Positions 1 to 6,313 of a DNA stretch of 8,824 bases are shown piece by piece; the first letter of the stretch is position 1, and each line of letters opens with the position of its first letter. The position numbers and the translations under genes were made by a program. Where the stretch lies: assembly GCA_003156795.1 (NCBI GenBank), contig PMHU01000262.1:1-8824 (forward strand), in the 5' to 3' direction. This DNA is from Acidimicrobiaceae bacterium. GTDB lineage: Bacteria; Actinomycetota; Acidimicrobiia; Acidimicrobiales; Palsa-688. The notes under the pieces were generated by a model. It was not told where the DNA came from. It did not search any database and saw nothing but the letters and a program-made list of their open reading frames with translations.

Positions 1-965
1 TTGACGAGCCGCCAGCCGAGCACGCCCAACGTCCCGACGTTGCGCGTGACACCGAAGCTCACGAGCAAGGTGACGCACGACGCCTCGACTATCCCGAGGC
101 CGCCCGGGGTAATCGGAATGGCGGCGAGGACGTTGGCGATGCCGTAGGCCGCAAACAACTCGAAAGGATCGACGATTCGACCCAACGCGGCAAGAAACGA
201 CCACAGCGAGGCCGCATCGAGCAGCCAGTTGAGCGCGGCCCAGACGAGTGCTCGTAGGAGCAGCGCACGATCGCTCGCTACACGCCCGACCGACTTGCTG
301 GCTTGGCGAAGCAGGCGTTCGAGGCGGTCCTCGCCGACGGTGGGTACCCGTCGACCGACGGCCCTCACGAATCGCACGGCACGTTCCTCGCCCCTCGTGA
401 AGGTGTAGACGAGCGCGGCCACCGCGAACAAAGCGAGCAACCCGATGAGAGCTGTCGCGACGTAGATGGGGTGGACGCCGGCGAGGGGAATGGAGACGAT
501 GAGCGAGAGCCAAAGAATCACGTTGAGCACGATGGCTGAGCCCATGGCCTCGGTCGCCAACGCGAACCCCGCGTCGGGTCCCTCGACTCCGCTCGAGGTG
601 AGGAGTTGATAGCCAACCCCGGCCCCGCCGGCGGCCCCGCCAGGGATGACGTGAGCGACCGCGGTCGTCGCCATCACGATGCGAACGAGCCTCCAAAGCG
701 CGGGCGTCTCGCCGAGCAGGAGCGAGCGGGTTAGCAACGCGTAGCACAGGACCGACCCGGCTTCGAGGAGGATCCCCACTCCGAGCCACCAAATGTTGAG
801 GTCGCTGAGAAGGTGGAGGTCCTTGCTGGCGCCAACCAGCTCGGGGATGACCAGGTATTCGATGACCAGCAGAGCCAGGAAGATCACCACGCCGTGGCGT
901 AACCAGGCGGGAACGACCGAGGTCCAGCGACGAAGGCGGGATCCACCTCCGTCGTTGGCTGGCAC
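1..965 (-). CDS. YbhN/UPF0104-family (LPG synthase TM-domain-like) membrane protein, C-terminus cut by window edge
   Basis: Reading the minus strand from a GTG at 965 gives 321 open codons that run off the left edge, so the C-terminus is missing; an in-frame TGA lies just upstream (980-978). The protein is strongly hydrophobic, with membrane segments near residues 25-41, 57-78, 143-163, 166-187, 240-260 and 270-305. Two family hallmarks are clear: HVIPGGAAGGAG (105-116) and NVLAAIPITPGGLGIVEA (278-295). These mark the lysylphosphatidylglycerol-synthase transmembrane domain family (UPF0104/YbhN, AglD-type), polytopic inner-membrane proteins often found near glycosyltransferases and implied in lipid or lipid-linked sugar translocation. 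No soluble lysyl-transfer domain is visible, and family members of this type are usually about 320-350 residues, so little is missing. It is divergent from the polysaccharide-export permease, which fits an envelope role. The start is uncertain: AGGTGG directly abuts the GTG, which is poor spacing. Substrate unknown. Confidence 0.85.
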   Translation of the reverse strand, partial: MPANDGGGSRLRRWTSVVPAWLRHGVVIFLALLVIEYLVIPELVGASKDLHLLSDLNIWWLGVGILLEAGSVLCYALLTRSLLLGETPALWRLVRIVMATTAVAHVIPGGAAGGAGVGYQLLTSSGVEGPDAGFALATEAMGSAIVLNVILWLSLIVSIPLAGVHPIYVATALIGLLALFAVAALVYTFTRGEERAVRFVRAVGRRVPTVGEDRLERLLRQASKSVGRVASDRALLLRALVWAALNWLLDAASLWSFLAALGRIVDPFELFAAYGIANVLAAIPITPGGLGIVEASCVTLLVSFGVTRNVGTLGVLGWRLV

Positions 966-1111
966 CCACCTATGTTTTCATCCGGCGCGCTCACGCGCGG
1001 CGCGCTTTACGTGTTCTTCCAAGCGTTGTAATGGCATCGCCGCTGAATATGGGGCCGACCGCTCGACAGTACGACGGTGGCGGCTCAACTGCCTCACTTA
1101 GAATCACAGCC
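966..1111. other. Divergent intergenic region with short direct repeats
   Basis: This 146-base gap separates the start of the minus-strand YbhN-like gene from the start of the plus-strand ABC permease, so it must hold promoters for both directions. GGCGCGCT occurs twice in direct orientation (984-991 and 999-1006, 15-base period), near the YbhN-like start. A TAGAAT -10-like box lies just before the permease. No clear -35 hexamer was found for either gene. If the permease starts at the earlier in-frame ATG at 1031, part of this region is coding. Confidence 0.5.
1099..1104 (+). promoter_or_regulatory. Putative -10 box (TAGAAT) for leaderless permease transcript
   Basis: TAGAAT matches five of six positions of TATAAT. 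It ends 7 bases before the ATG at 1112, which would put the transcription start at or next to the A of the start codon. There is no Shine-Dalgarno sequence before that ATG, and leaderless transcripts driven by TANNNT boxes are common in actinobacteria. No recognisable -35 hexamer sits 16-18 bases upstream, so the call rests on the -10 match and its position only. Confidence 0.35.
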
Positions 1112-1966
1112 ATGAGCTCCACGATTCCGCCGGTCGATCGGGCCTCGGCTCTGAGCGCGGGTCCGACACGCGTGGTCAACTTTCTAAGTACCTACCGGGA
1201 ACTCTTCCTGAATCTCACTCTTCGAGATCTTCGCTCCAAGTATCGCCGGTCTTTCCTGGGGTGGATGTGGTCGCTCCTAAACCCATTGGCCTACATGACC
1301 ATTTACACCATCGTCTTCGCCGAGTTCCTGAAACAGATTCCGCCGGTCGGCAGCCCGAGCGGGATCAAGGTCTACGCCCTCTATCTAATGTGCGGCCTCT
1401 TGCCATGGAACTTTTTTCAAGCAGGAATACTGACGTCCATCGGGACCGTGATCGGCAACGCGCCCTTGATCAAGAAGACCTATTTCCCTCGGGCGCTCCT
1501 TCCGGCCGCGAGCGTGTCGTCCGCCTTCGTGTTCGACCTGATCGAAATGGGGCTCCTGACTGCGATACTGGTCGGCTTCGGCAACTACCACGCTCTCGAG
1601 TTCTTGCCTCTGGTCCTGGTCTTGATGCTCCTCGTCGCCACGTTCTCACTGGGCTTGGGTCTGGCTCTGAGCGCCATCAACGTCTACTTCCGGGACATCG
1701 AGTGGTTCGTGACCATTCTCTTTATGGCCTGGTTCTTCCTTACCCCCATCATCTACACGACGTCGCGCGTTTCCAGCACGACCATCAATATCCTGAAGCT
1801 CAACCCCATGACGGATGGGGTGTTCTGCTTCCGCTCATTGCTCTACGACGGCAAGATGTTCTCGCCGCTCGAATTTGGTTACTTCGCGGTTGCGGCCATC
1901 GCCTCCTTGGTGACGGGGTCCCTGATATTTCGCAAATGCGAGCCGCAGTTCGCCGAAGAGCTCTGA
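1112..1966 (+). CDS. Wzm-like ABC-2 permease, polysaccharide/O-antigen-type export
   Basis: The protein is a 284-residue integral membrane protein of the ABC-2 (TagG/Wzm/KpsM) type. The N-terminal amphipathic segment carries the signature LRDLRSKYRRSFLGWMWSLL (37-56), the conserved 'interface helix then LGxxW' pattern of O-antigen and teichoic-acid exporters. About six membrane helices follow (near 58-78, 88-110, 140-158, 163-187, 200-217, 257-273), and LNPMTDGVFCFRSLLYDG (230-247) matches the C-terminal NP..R block of the family. Such permeases pair with a Wzt ATPase to move lipid-linked glycan across the cytoplasmic membrane. The ATPase gene, normally adjacent, is absent here. I chose ATG 1112 because the family signature then starts about 37 residues in; an upstream in-frame ATG at 1031 would add 27 residues of non-conserved sequence. 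Neither start has a ribosome site. GC is about 57% in a sampled line, below that of the right-hand genes. Confidence 0.9.
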   Translation: MSSTIPPVDRASALSAGPTRVVNFLSTYRELFLNLTLRDLRSKYRRSFLGWMWSLLNPLAYMTIYTIVFAEFLKQIPPVGSPSGIKVYALYLMCGLLPWNFFQAGILTSIGTVIGNAPLIKKTYFPRALLPAASVSSAFVFDLIEMGLLTAILVGFGNYHALEFLPLVLVLMLLVATFSLGLGLALSAINVYFRDIEWFVTILFMAWFFLTPIIYTTSRVSSTTINILKLNPMTDGVFCFRSLLYDGKMFSPLEFGYFAVAAIASLVTGSLIFRKCEPQFAEEL

Positions 1967-2006
1967 TACGACGAACCAGAAATCATCGACGCGTCCAAGT
2001 AGGCCT

Positions 2007-2021
2007 CCGCCGCTGCGGCGG
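2007..2021 (+). terminator. GC-rich hairpin between permease and DoxX gene
   Basis: CCGCCGC, one T, then GCGGCGG forms a perfect 7-bp inverted repeat (6 bp with a three-base loop) 40 bases after the permease stop. There is no T-run after it on either strand, so it could be a weak or U-less terminator, a processing site, or chance in GC-rich DNA. It sits where base composition rises sharply. Confidence 0.25.
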
Positions 2022-2040
2022 CCGGATAGCTTTGGAGGTC

Positions 2041-2418
2041 GTGGACGAGGAGAGCGAGACGAGAAAGAGGTCACGCCTGGCGATGGCCGGACTCTTGCTC
2101 TTCGCCGGGACCAGCCACTTCCTGGTCCCAAAGCTCTATGACCGACTCATCCCGGCCTGGCTGCCGCCGTCGGCCCGGTTCTGGACCCACGCCTCGGGCG
2201 CGGTCGAGCTGGCCACCGGCGCCGCCCTGCTCGACCGGCGGACGTCACGGGTCGGGGCGTGGGCCGCGTTCGCCCTGCTCATCGGGGTATTCCCCGGCAA
2301 CATCAAGGACACGGTGGACCATTGGCCACCAGACACCTCGAGAGGGATCGGATCGGTGATCCGCTTGCCCATGCAGCTTCCTCTGCTCGCGTGGGCCTGG
2401 CGCCTGGCCCATGCGTGA
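2041..2418 (+). CDS. DoxX-family small membrane protein
   Basis: The product is a 125-residue hydrophobic protein from GTG 2041. Near the N-terminus LLLFAGTSHFLVPKLYDRLI (18-37) and then PAWLPPSARFWTHASGAVEL (38-57) match the DoxX-like pattern 'GxxHFxxPxxfdrliPxwLP...SGxxEl'. IGVFPGNIKD (81-90) and RLPMQLPLLAWAWRL (108-122) complete the four-helix layout of this family. Family members are small inner-membrane proteins, some linked to thiosulfate or quinone redox, most uncharacterised. The start is uncertain: GGAGG (2034-2038) is only two bases before GTG 2041, and ATG 2083 would give a shorter protein lacking the charged N-terminus. Two sampled 60-base lines are each 80% GC, far above both neighbours. 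It lies where an ABC exporter ATPase would be expected. No functional link to the glycan genes can be shown. Confidence 0.8.
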   Translation: MDEESETRKRSRLAMAGLLLFAGTSHFLVPKLYDRLIPAWLPPSARFWTHASGAVELATGAALLDRRTSRVGAWAAFALLIGVFPGNIKDTVDHWPPDTSRGIGSVIRLPMQLPLLAWAWRLAHA

Positions 2419-3151
2419 CCCATCGCGCCCCGGGAAGGAGATACAGACGTCCAACGACCTAGAGAGCCACTTCTATGGGAACACCGGCAGGCTGATCCAC
2501 AAGTGGCTGCATTACTTTGCCATCTACGATCTCCATTTCAATCGATTTCGGGGCCGCCCCGTAACGCTAATCGAGTTCGGAGTATTTCAAGGCGGATCGT
2601 TGCAGATGTGGAAAGACTACTTTGGCCCAGAGGCTCGAATCATCGGCATTGATATCGATCCTCGATGCCTTGCTTTCGAGGACGAACAGGTGCAAGTTAT
2701 CTTGGGCGATCAGGACGATCGACAGTTTCTTCGCTCGCTTCGGGAAACGGTCGACTCAGTGGACATCATCATCGATGATGGCGGCCACCGAATGAGCCAA
2801 CAGATCGCCACCTTCGAGGAGCTATGGCCTGCGGTCTCCAATGGCGGCGTTTACCTGACGGAAGACGTCCACACCAGCTACTGGTCGGAGTACGGTGGCG
2901 GATACCTCGAGCCGACGTCATTCATCGAATATGCCAAGACCCTGATCGACAAAATGAACGCTTGGCACACAAGAGATGCGTGCGCCATTGATTCTTATAC
3001 GCGATCGATCGCCGGCATGCACGTGTATGACAGTATCGTTGCCTTCGATAAAGCAGTCGTCGGAGAGCCCACCCATCGGATGACGGGCGTTCCGGCTTAC
3101 GAGATGAGTGAGGAGCATCAGCGCCTGCTCCTCCCCCCGCCAGCGGGATGA
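2411..3151 (+). CDS. Class I SAM-dependent methyltransferase, MycE/CmcI-like (probable sugar O-methyltransferase)
   Basis: Shown from ATG 2411 (246 residues). The SAM-binding motif I is IEFGVFQGGSLQMWKDYFG (54-72), followed by the acidic end of strand 2, GIDIDP (79-84). IDDGGH (121-126) and LTEDVHTSYW (149-158) match the metal-binding acidic residues and active-site region of the Mg-dependent MycE/TylE/CmcI group; those act on macrolide sugars or cephalosporins, but many relatives sit in surface-polysaccharide loci. RLIHKWLHYFAIYD (27-40) matches the N-terminal 'KWxxHyf' block. With a polysaccharide permease nearby, the likely job is O-methylation of a glycan residue; this is inference. The ATG overlaps the DoxX stop by 8 bases, but an AAGGAG site at 2435-2440 points to an ACG codon at 2447, giving a 234-residue protein that loses only non-conserved residues. 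Sampled lines are 50-53% GC, well below neighbours, suggesting separate origin. Confidence 0.87.
   Translation: MRDPSRPGKEIQTSNDLESHFYGNTGRLIHKWLHYFAIYDLHFNRFRGRPVTLIEFGVFQGGSLQMWKDYFGPEARIIGIDIDPRCLAFEDEQVQVILGDQDDRQFLRSLRETVDSVDIIIDDGGHRMSQQIATFEELWPAVSNGGVYLTEDVHTSYWSEYGGGYLEPTSFIEYAKTLIDKMNAWHTRDACAIDSYTRSIAGMHVYDSIVAFDKAVVGEPTHRMTGVPAYEMSEEHQRLLLPPPAG
2435..2440 (+). promoter_or_regulatory. Strong Shine-Dalgarno (AAGGAG) inside the annotated methyltransferase start
   Basis: AAGGAG, within GGGAAGGAGAT, is the best ribosome site in the left half of the window. Six bases downstream, in the methyltransferase frame, is an ACG codon (2447-2449) rather than ATG, GTG or TTG. The only canonical start nearby, ATG 2411, lies 24 bases upstream of this site and has no ribosome site of its own. 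The site therefore suggests that translation does, or once did, begin at 2447. Confidence 0.5.
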
Positions 3152-3192
3152 GGGCCATGGACAACGGTGACACCTCCGTCCAGGGGTAACGT

Positions 3193-4497
3193 GTGGGGTT
3201 GATGGATGATCACCAGTGGGGCTTTCGAACCCGCGCGATCCACGCCGGAAACCGCCCCGACCCCACGACAGGAGCCCGTGCGGTTCCGATCTACCAGACG
3301 ACCAGCTTCGTGTTCGAGGACGCCGCCGACGCCGCCGACCTCTTCGCCCTCCAGAAATACGGCAACACCTACTCCCGCATCGCCAACCCCACCGTCGCCG
3401 CCTTCGAGGAGCGCATGGCCAGCCTCGAGGGAGGCATCGGCGCCGTGGCCACGTCCAGCGGCCAGGCGGCAGAGCTACTGGTGTTCACGGCGCTCGCCGG
3501 TGCCGGCGACCACATCGTCGCAAGCGCCGCGCTGTACGGGGGCACGCACTCCTTGCTCGACGTCTCCCTGCGTCGGTTGGGAATAGAGACGACGTTCGTG
3601 CCGCCTGACGAGCCCGCCGCCTTCGCGGCAGCTGTCCGCCCGGAGACGAAGGCGTTCTACACCGAGATCGTCTCGAACCCCTCGGGCGTCGTGGCCGACC
3701 TGGAAGCCCTCGCGGAGACCGCCCACCCTCGGGGCCTACCGCTCGTGGTGGACTCGACGCTGGCCACCCCGTACCTGTGCCGCCCGTTCGAACACGGGGC
3801 GGACGTTGTCGTGCACTCGGCCACCAAGTTCATCGGCGGCCACGGCACTTCCATGGGCGGCGTGGTGATCGAGAGCGGACGCTTCGACTGGGCCAACGGG
3901 CGCTTCCCGCGCATGACCGAACCCGTCGCCGGCTACAACAACCTGCGCTTCTGGGAGAACTTCGGCGAGTACGGCTTCTGCACGCAGCTGCGCGTCGAGC
4001 AGCTCCGCGACTTCGGCACATGCCTGGCGCCGCTCAACGCGTTCCTGCTCATCCAGGGCCTCGAGACGCTCCCGCTGCGGATGGACGCGCACGTCTCGAA
4101 CGCCAAGGGACTCGCCGAGCACCTGGCTGACCACCCCGACGTCACGTGGGTCGCGTACTCGGGCCTCAGCGACTCCCCCTACCACCCGCTGGCCTGCCGG
4201 TACCTGCCTAGGGGGCCGGGCGCCGTTTTCTCCTTCGGGGTCAAGGGTGGCCGCGCCGGCGGTCAGGCTTTCATCGAGTCGGTCGAGCTGGCGAGCCACC
4301 TCGCCAACGTCGGGGACACCCGGACGCTCGTGATCCACCCCGCGACGACGACCCACCAACGGCTGTCCGACGAGGACCTTCAGGCCGCGGGCGTGCGGCC
4401 CGACCTGGTCCGGGTGTCCGTCGGCATCGAGGATCTCGACGACATCGTCTGGGACTTCGACGAGGCGCTGGCGGCCGCGACGAAAGCGGTCGATTGA
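3193..4497 (+). CDS. metY: O-acetylhomoserine sulfhydrylase/aminocarboxypropyltransferase (MetY-type PLP enzyme)
   Basis: This 434-residue protein is a full-length member of the Cys/Met-metabolism PLP enzyme family (fold type I). Visible landmarks are YGNTYSRIANPT (56-67; Tyr60 and Arg62 bind the cofactor phosphate of the neighbouring subunit), ALYGGT (113-118; Tyr115 stacks on the ring), VVDSTLATPY (185-194; Asp187 to the pyridine nitrogen) and HSATKFIGGHG (208-218; Lys212 forms the internal aldimine). DTRTLVIHPATTTH (375-388) carries the substrate-carboxylate arginine. The length and the insert around 232-275 fit O-acetylhomoserine sulfhydrylases rather than the shorter cystathionine synthases. 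The enzyme makes homocysteine (or methionine) from O-acetylhomoserine and sulfide in the cytoplasm. Starts at GTG 3193 (AGGGGT at 3182-3187 in good position) or ATG 3202 (GGGG close by) are both possible. It is coupled to the next gene by a 4-base overlap. Sampled GC is about 65%. Substrate preference (acetyl versus succinyl) cannot be proved here. Confidence 0.92.
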   Translation: MGLMDDHQWGFRTRAIHAGNRPDPTTGARAVPIYQTTSFVFEDAADAADLFALQKYGNTYSRIANPTVAAFEERMASLEGGIGAVATSSGQAAELLVFTALAGAGDHIVASAALYGGTHSLLDVSLRRLGIETTFVPPDEPAAFAAAVRPETKAFYTEIVSNPSGVVADLEALAETAHPRGLPLVVDSTLATPYLCRPFEHGADVVVHSATKFIGGHGTSMGGVVIESGRFDWANGRFPRMTEPVAGYNNLRFWENFGEYGFCTQLRVEQLRDFGTCLAPLNAFLLIQGLETLPLRMDAHVSNAKGLAEHLADHPDVTWVAYSGLSDSPYHPLACRYLPRGPGAVFSFGVKGGRAGGQAFIESVELASHLANVGDTRTLVIHPATTTHQRLSDEDLQAAGVRPDLVRVSVGIEDLDDIVWDFDEALAAATKAVD

Positions 4498-5033
4498 CCG
4501 CCGCCGTACCTACCGCCGCGGGCACGCAGCGGGGGTCCTGGGCCCCACCGTCGGCGCGGGAGCGGCTGCGGATCCTCGACCAGACCCGCACCATTGCGAT
4601 CGTTGGCGCGTCGTCGAATCCGGCCCGGTCGAGCTACTTCGTAGCCACCTACCTGCTGAGTTCGAGCACCGACTACACCGTGTGGTTCGTCAACCCTCGG
4701 GAGACGTCGATACTCGGCCGACGCGTCTACCCGACGCTGGCCGACCTGCCCGAAGCGCCCGACCTCGTCGACGTGTTCCGCCGCGACTCCGACCTCCCTG
4801 AAGTCGCAGTGGAGGCGGTGGCGGCCGGGGCGACAACGTTCTGGGCCCAGCTCGGCCTGTGGAACGAAGAGGCCGCCGCGATCGCCCACCGGGCCGGCCT
4901 GAGCGTGGTGATGAACCGCTGCGTCAAGATCGAGCACGCCCGCTTCGCCGGCGGGCTGCACCTCGCCGGCTTCGACACGGGGGTCATCAGCGCCAAGCGG
5001 GTCCGTCGCCCGGGACCTCCGGCTGACCGCTAG
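4494..5033 (+). CDS. CoA-binding-domain protein (YccU/YneT-like Rossmann fold)
   Basis: The 179-residue product has a single CoA-binding (succinyl-CoA-ligase-like Rossmann) domain. TIAIVGASSNPARSS (33-47) is the nucleotide-loop motif, VNPRE (66-70) ends strand 2, and PDLVDVFRRD (89-98) and FWAQLGLWNEEA (116-127) are typical of the family. VVMNRCVKIEHARF (138-151) is the conserved C-terminal block with the cysteine. No ligase or acetyltransferase domain is fused, so it is a stand-alone binding protein of unknown cellular role; E. coli YccU is similar. The TTG start at 4494 overlaps the metY stop as TTGA, so translation is probably coupled. The first 25 residues are low-conservation and a later start cannot be excluded, though no better one is seen. 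Pairing with metY suggests a link to acyl-CoA supply or control of sulfhydrylation, which is inference. The gene ends in the same CTAG as the convergent monooxygenase. Confidence 0.85.
   Translation: MTAAVPTAAGTQRGSWAPPSARERLRILDQTRTIAIVGASSNPARSSYFVATYLLSSSTDYTVWFVNPRETSILGRRVYPTLADLPEAPDLVDVFRRDSDLPEVAVEAVAAGATTFWAQLGLWNEEAAAIAHRAGLSVVMNRCVKIEHARFAGGLHLAGFDTGVISAKRVRRPGPPADR
5030..5033. other. Shared CTAG: overlapping stop codons of two convergent genes
   Basis: The CoA-binding gene ends with TAG at 5031-5033 and the minus-strand monooxygenase ends with TAG at 5032-5030. Because CTAG is its own reverse complement, the four bases serve both stops. No intergenic space remains for a terminator, so each transcript must run into the other gene. 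Confidence 0.95.
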
Positions 5034-6277
5034 ACGCTGACCAGCTCGTCGAGGTACCGGTGCAGATGAGCGCTCAGGTCGCGCGCGTCATCGCCGGCAC
5101 CGTCTATCAACGAGGACTTGCGCCGGCGCAGGAACGGCGCCCCGATCAGGTAAAGGCCGGGAACGGTGGCCACGCCCCCGTCGTGACGGACCCGTCCTTT
5201 CGCGTCGAGCGCAGGCACGTGAAGCCACGGGTAGGACGGTCGGTACCCGGACGCCCAGATGACCGTCTTGACGTCCCCCGACCTCAGCGACAAGCTGAGT
5301 GGAGGTGACTCGGCCACGCTTGTCGGCGCCGGCCGCCTGGGAGGCTCGGATTCGCTATTGAAGCCGCTGCTCGCCGCCCACTCGTCCAGCGTGTCGAGCA
5401 GCCGGTTGAGCTTGAGATCGGCGAGCGCACACGCGTTCGGCAGGGAGCCCGAGAACTGGGCGACGCCCTCGTCGGTCACGTTCATGAGGCGACCGACGGT
5501 CCGTACGCCGATCCTCTGCAGCGCGTTCAGGTCGATCGTCGTGCGCTCAGGGGAGCCGACCAGCTGGAACGACGCCAGGTTCCGAGCCCGGATGATGTCG
5601 TCGACCTCGTCGTAGCGCTCCTCGAGGATCCCGGCCGTGTCCAACCACCACATGATGTCCAGCCCTCGGTAGACGCGTGGCAACCGCACGTGATTGCCGA
5701 CGGCGAGGGTGACGGGCCGGCCGGACCGGTGGATCTCGTCGGCCAGCTGGACCCCCGTCGCCGCCGCGCCCACGACCAGCACGCTTCCGTATTCCAGCTG
5801 ATCCGGATTCCGGTACTCGTCGGGGGTGATTGACGCGACCTTCTCCGGCAGGGCCGCGGCAAAAGGCGGCGTATCGGGAAGGCTGTAGGGGCCGCTGGCC
5901 AGGACGACGCTGCGCGCCGACCACTCACCCTTGTCCGTCACGACCACGAAACCGTCGTCCGACCGCCGGACCGACACGACCTCGGTTCGAGCCTCCACCG
6001 GAGCCGAGATCACCTCGGCGTAACCGTTGATGTAGTCGACCACTTCGGGCATCGTCATGAACCCGTCGGGGTCATGGCCCGTGTACTTGTACCCCGGGAG
6101 GCGGTTCTGCCAGTTGGGAGTGAGCAGGCGGAGGGAATCCCACCGCTCGGTGCGCCAGGAGTTGGCCACCTGGCCTCTCTCCAGCAGGACGTGGTCGATC
6201 GACAGCTCGGTCAGGCAGCGGCTCATGGCCAGGCCGGACTGTCCGGCTCCCACGATGACCGTCGTGACCGTGCGCAA
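5030..6277 (-). CDS. FAD/NAD(P)H-dependent flavin monooxygenase (CzcO/FMO-like flavoprotein)
   Basis: The 415-residue product has an N-terminal FAD-binding motif VIVGAGQSGLAMS (7-19) ending in an acidic residue at LLERG (31-35). SWRTERWDSLRLLTP (40-54) is the block typical of the CzcO/'flavoprotein involved in K+ transport' group. EYRNPDQL (154-161) precedes a second dinucleotide motif, VLVVGAAATGVQLADEI (166-182), for NAD(P)H; its middle glycine is Ala, a change often seen as Ser in relatives. VIWASGYRPSYPWL (339-352) is the ATG-like motif near the C-terminus, and LRRRKSSLIDGAGDDARDL (383-401) closes the protein. The family hydroxylates soft nucleophiles or performs Baeyer-Villiger-like reactions; the substrate is unknown. 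The TTG start at 6277 puts the FAD motif at the usual distance; only a weak purine stretch precedes it. It lies 36 bases downstream of the OsmC-like gene, probably in one operon, and its stop overlaps the convergent gene. A Pro/Glu/Ser-rich insert spans about 305-327. Confidence 0.88.
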   Translation of the reverse strand: MRTVTTVIVGAGQSGLAMSRCLTELSIDHVLLERGQVANSWRTERWDSLRLLTPNWQNRLPGYKYTGHDPDGFMTMPEVVDYINGYAEVISAPVEARTEVVSVRRSDDGFVVVTDKGEWSARSVVLASGPYSLPDTPPFAAALPEKVASITPDEYRNPDQLEYGSVLVVGAAATGVQLADEIHRSGRPVTLAVGNHVRLPRVYRGLDIMWWLDTAGILEERYDEVDDIIRARNLASFQLVGSPERTTIDLNALQRIGVRTVGRLMNVTDEGVAQFSGSLPNACALADLKLNRLLDTLDEWAASSGFNSESEPPRRPAPTSVAESPPLSLSLRSGDVKTVIWASGYRPSYPWLHVPALDAKGRVRHDGGVATVPGLYLIGAPFLRRRKSSLIDGAGDDARDLSAHLHRYLDELVSV

Positions 6278-6313
6278 AACCCGTCTCGCCCTACCGCCTC
6301 GAAGGACGGTTGA

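Noticed and set aside
1261..2418. Long plus-strand open frame covering the permease in another frame and the DoxX gene
   Set aside because: The part before about 2032 is a shadow of the permease: Arg/Pro/His-rich with no family motif. Only the last 125 residues form a recognisable protein.
3157..3189. Ten-codon ORF (MDNGDTSVQG) just before metY, and an imperfect dyad GGTGaCACC within it (3166-3174)
   Set aside because: It has no Cys or Met codons that would suggest a sulfur-responsive leader peptide, and its purine-rich site is too close to the ATG. The dyad is short and likely chance. The 41-base gap is too small for a SAM riboswitch.
3736..4359. 207-residue minus-strand open frame opposite metY
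   Set aside because: It is antisense to a well-supported PLP enzyme and has the Arg/Gly/Val/Glu-biased make-up typical of a GC-rich shadow frame.
5645..5760. Altered second dinucleotide motif (GAAATG instead of GxGxxG) in the flavin monooxygenase as a sign of inactivity
   Set aside because: Small-residue changes at the middle glycine (often Ser) are usual in this subgroup, and all other motifs are intact.
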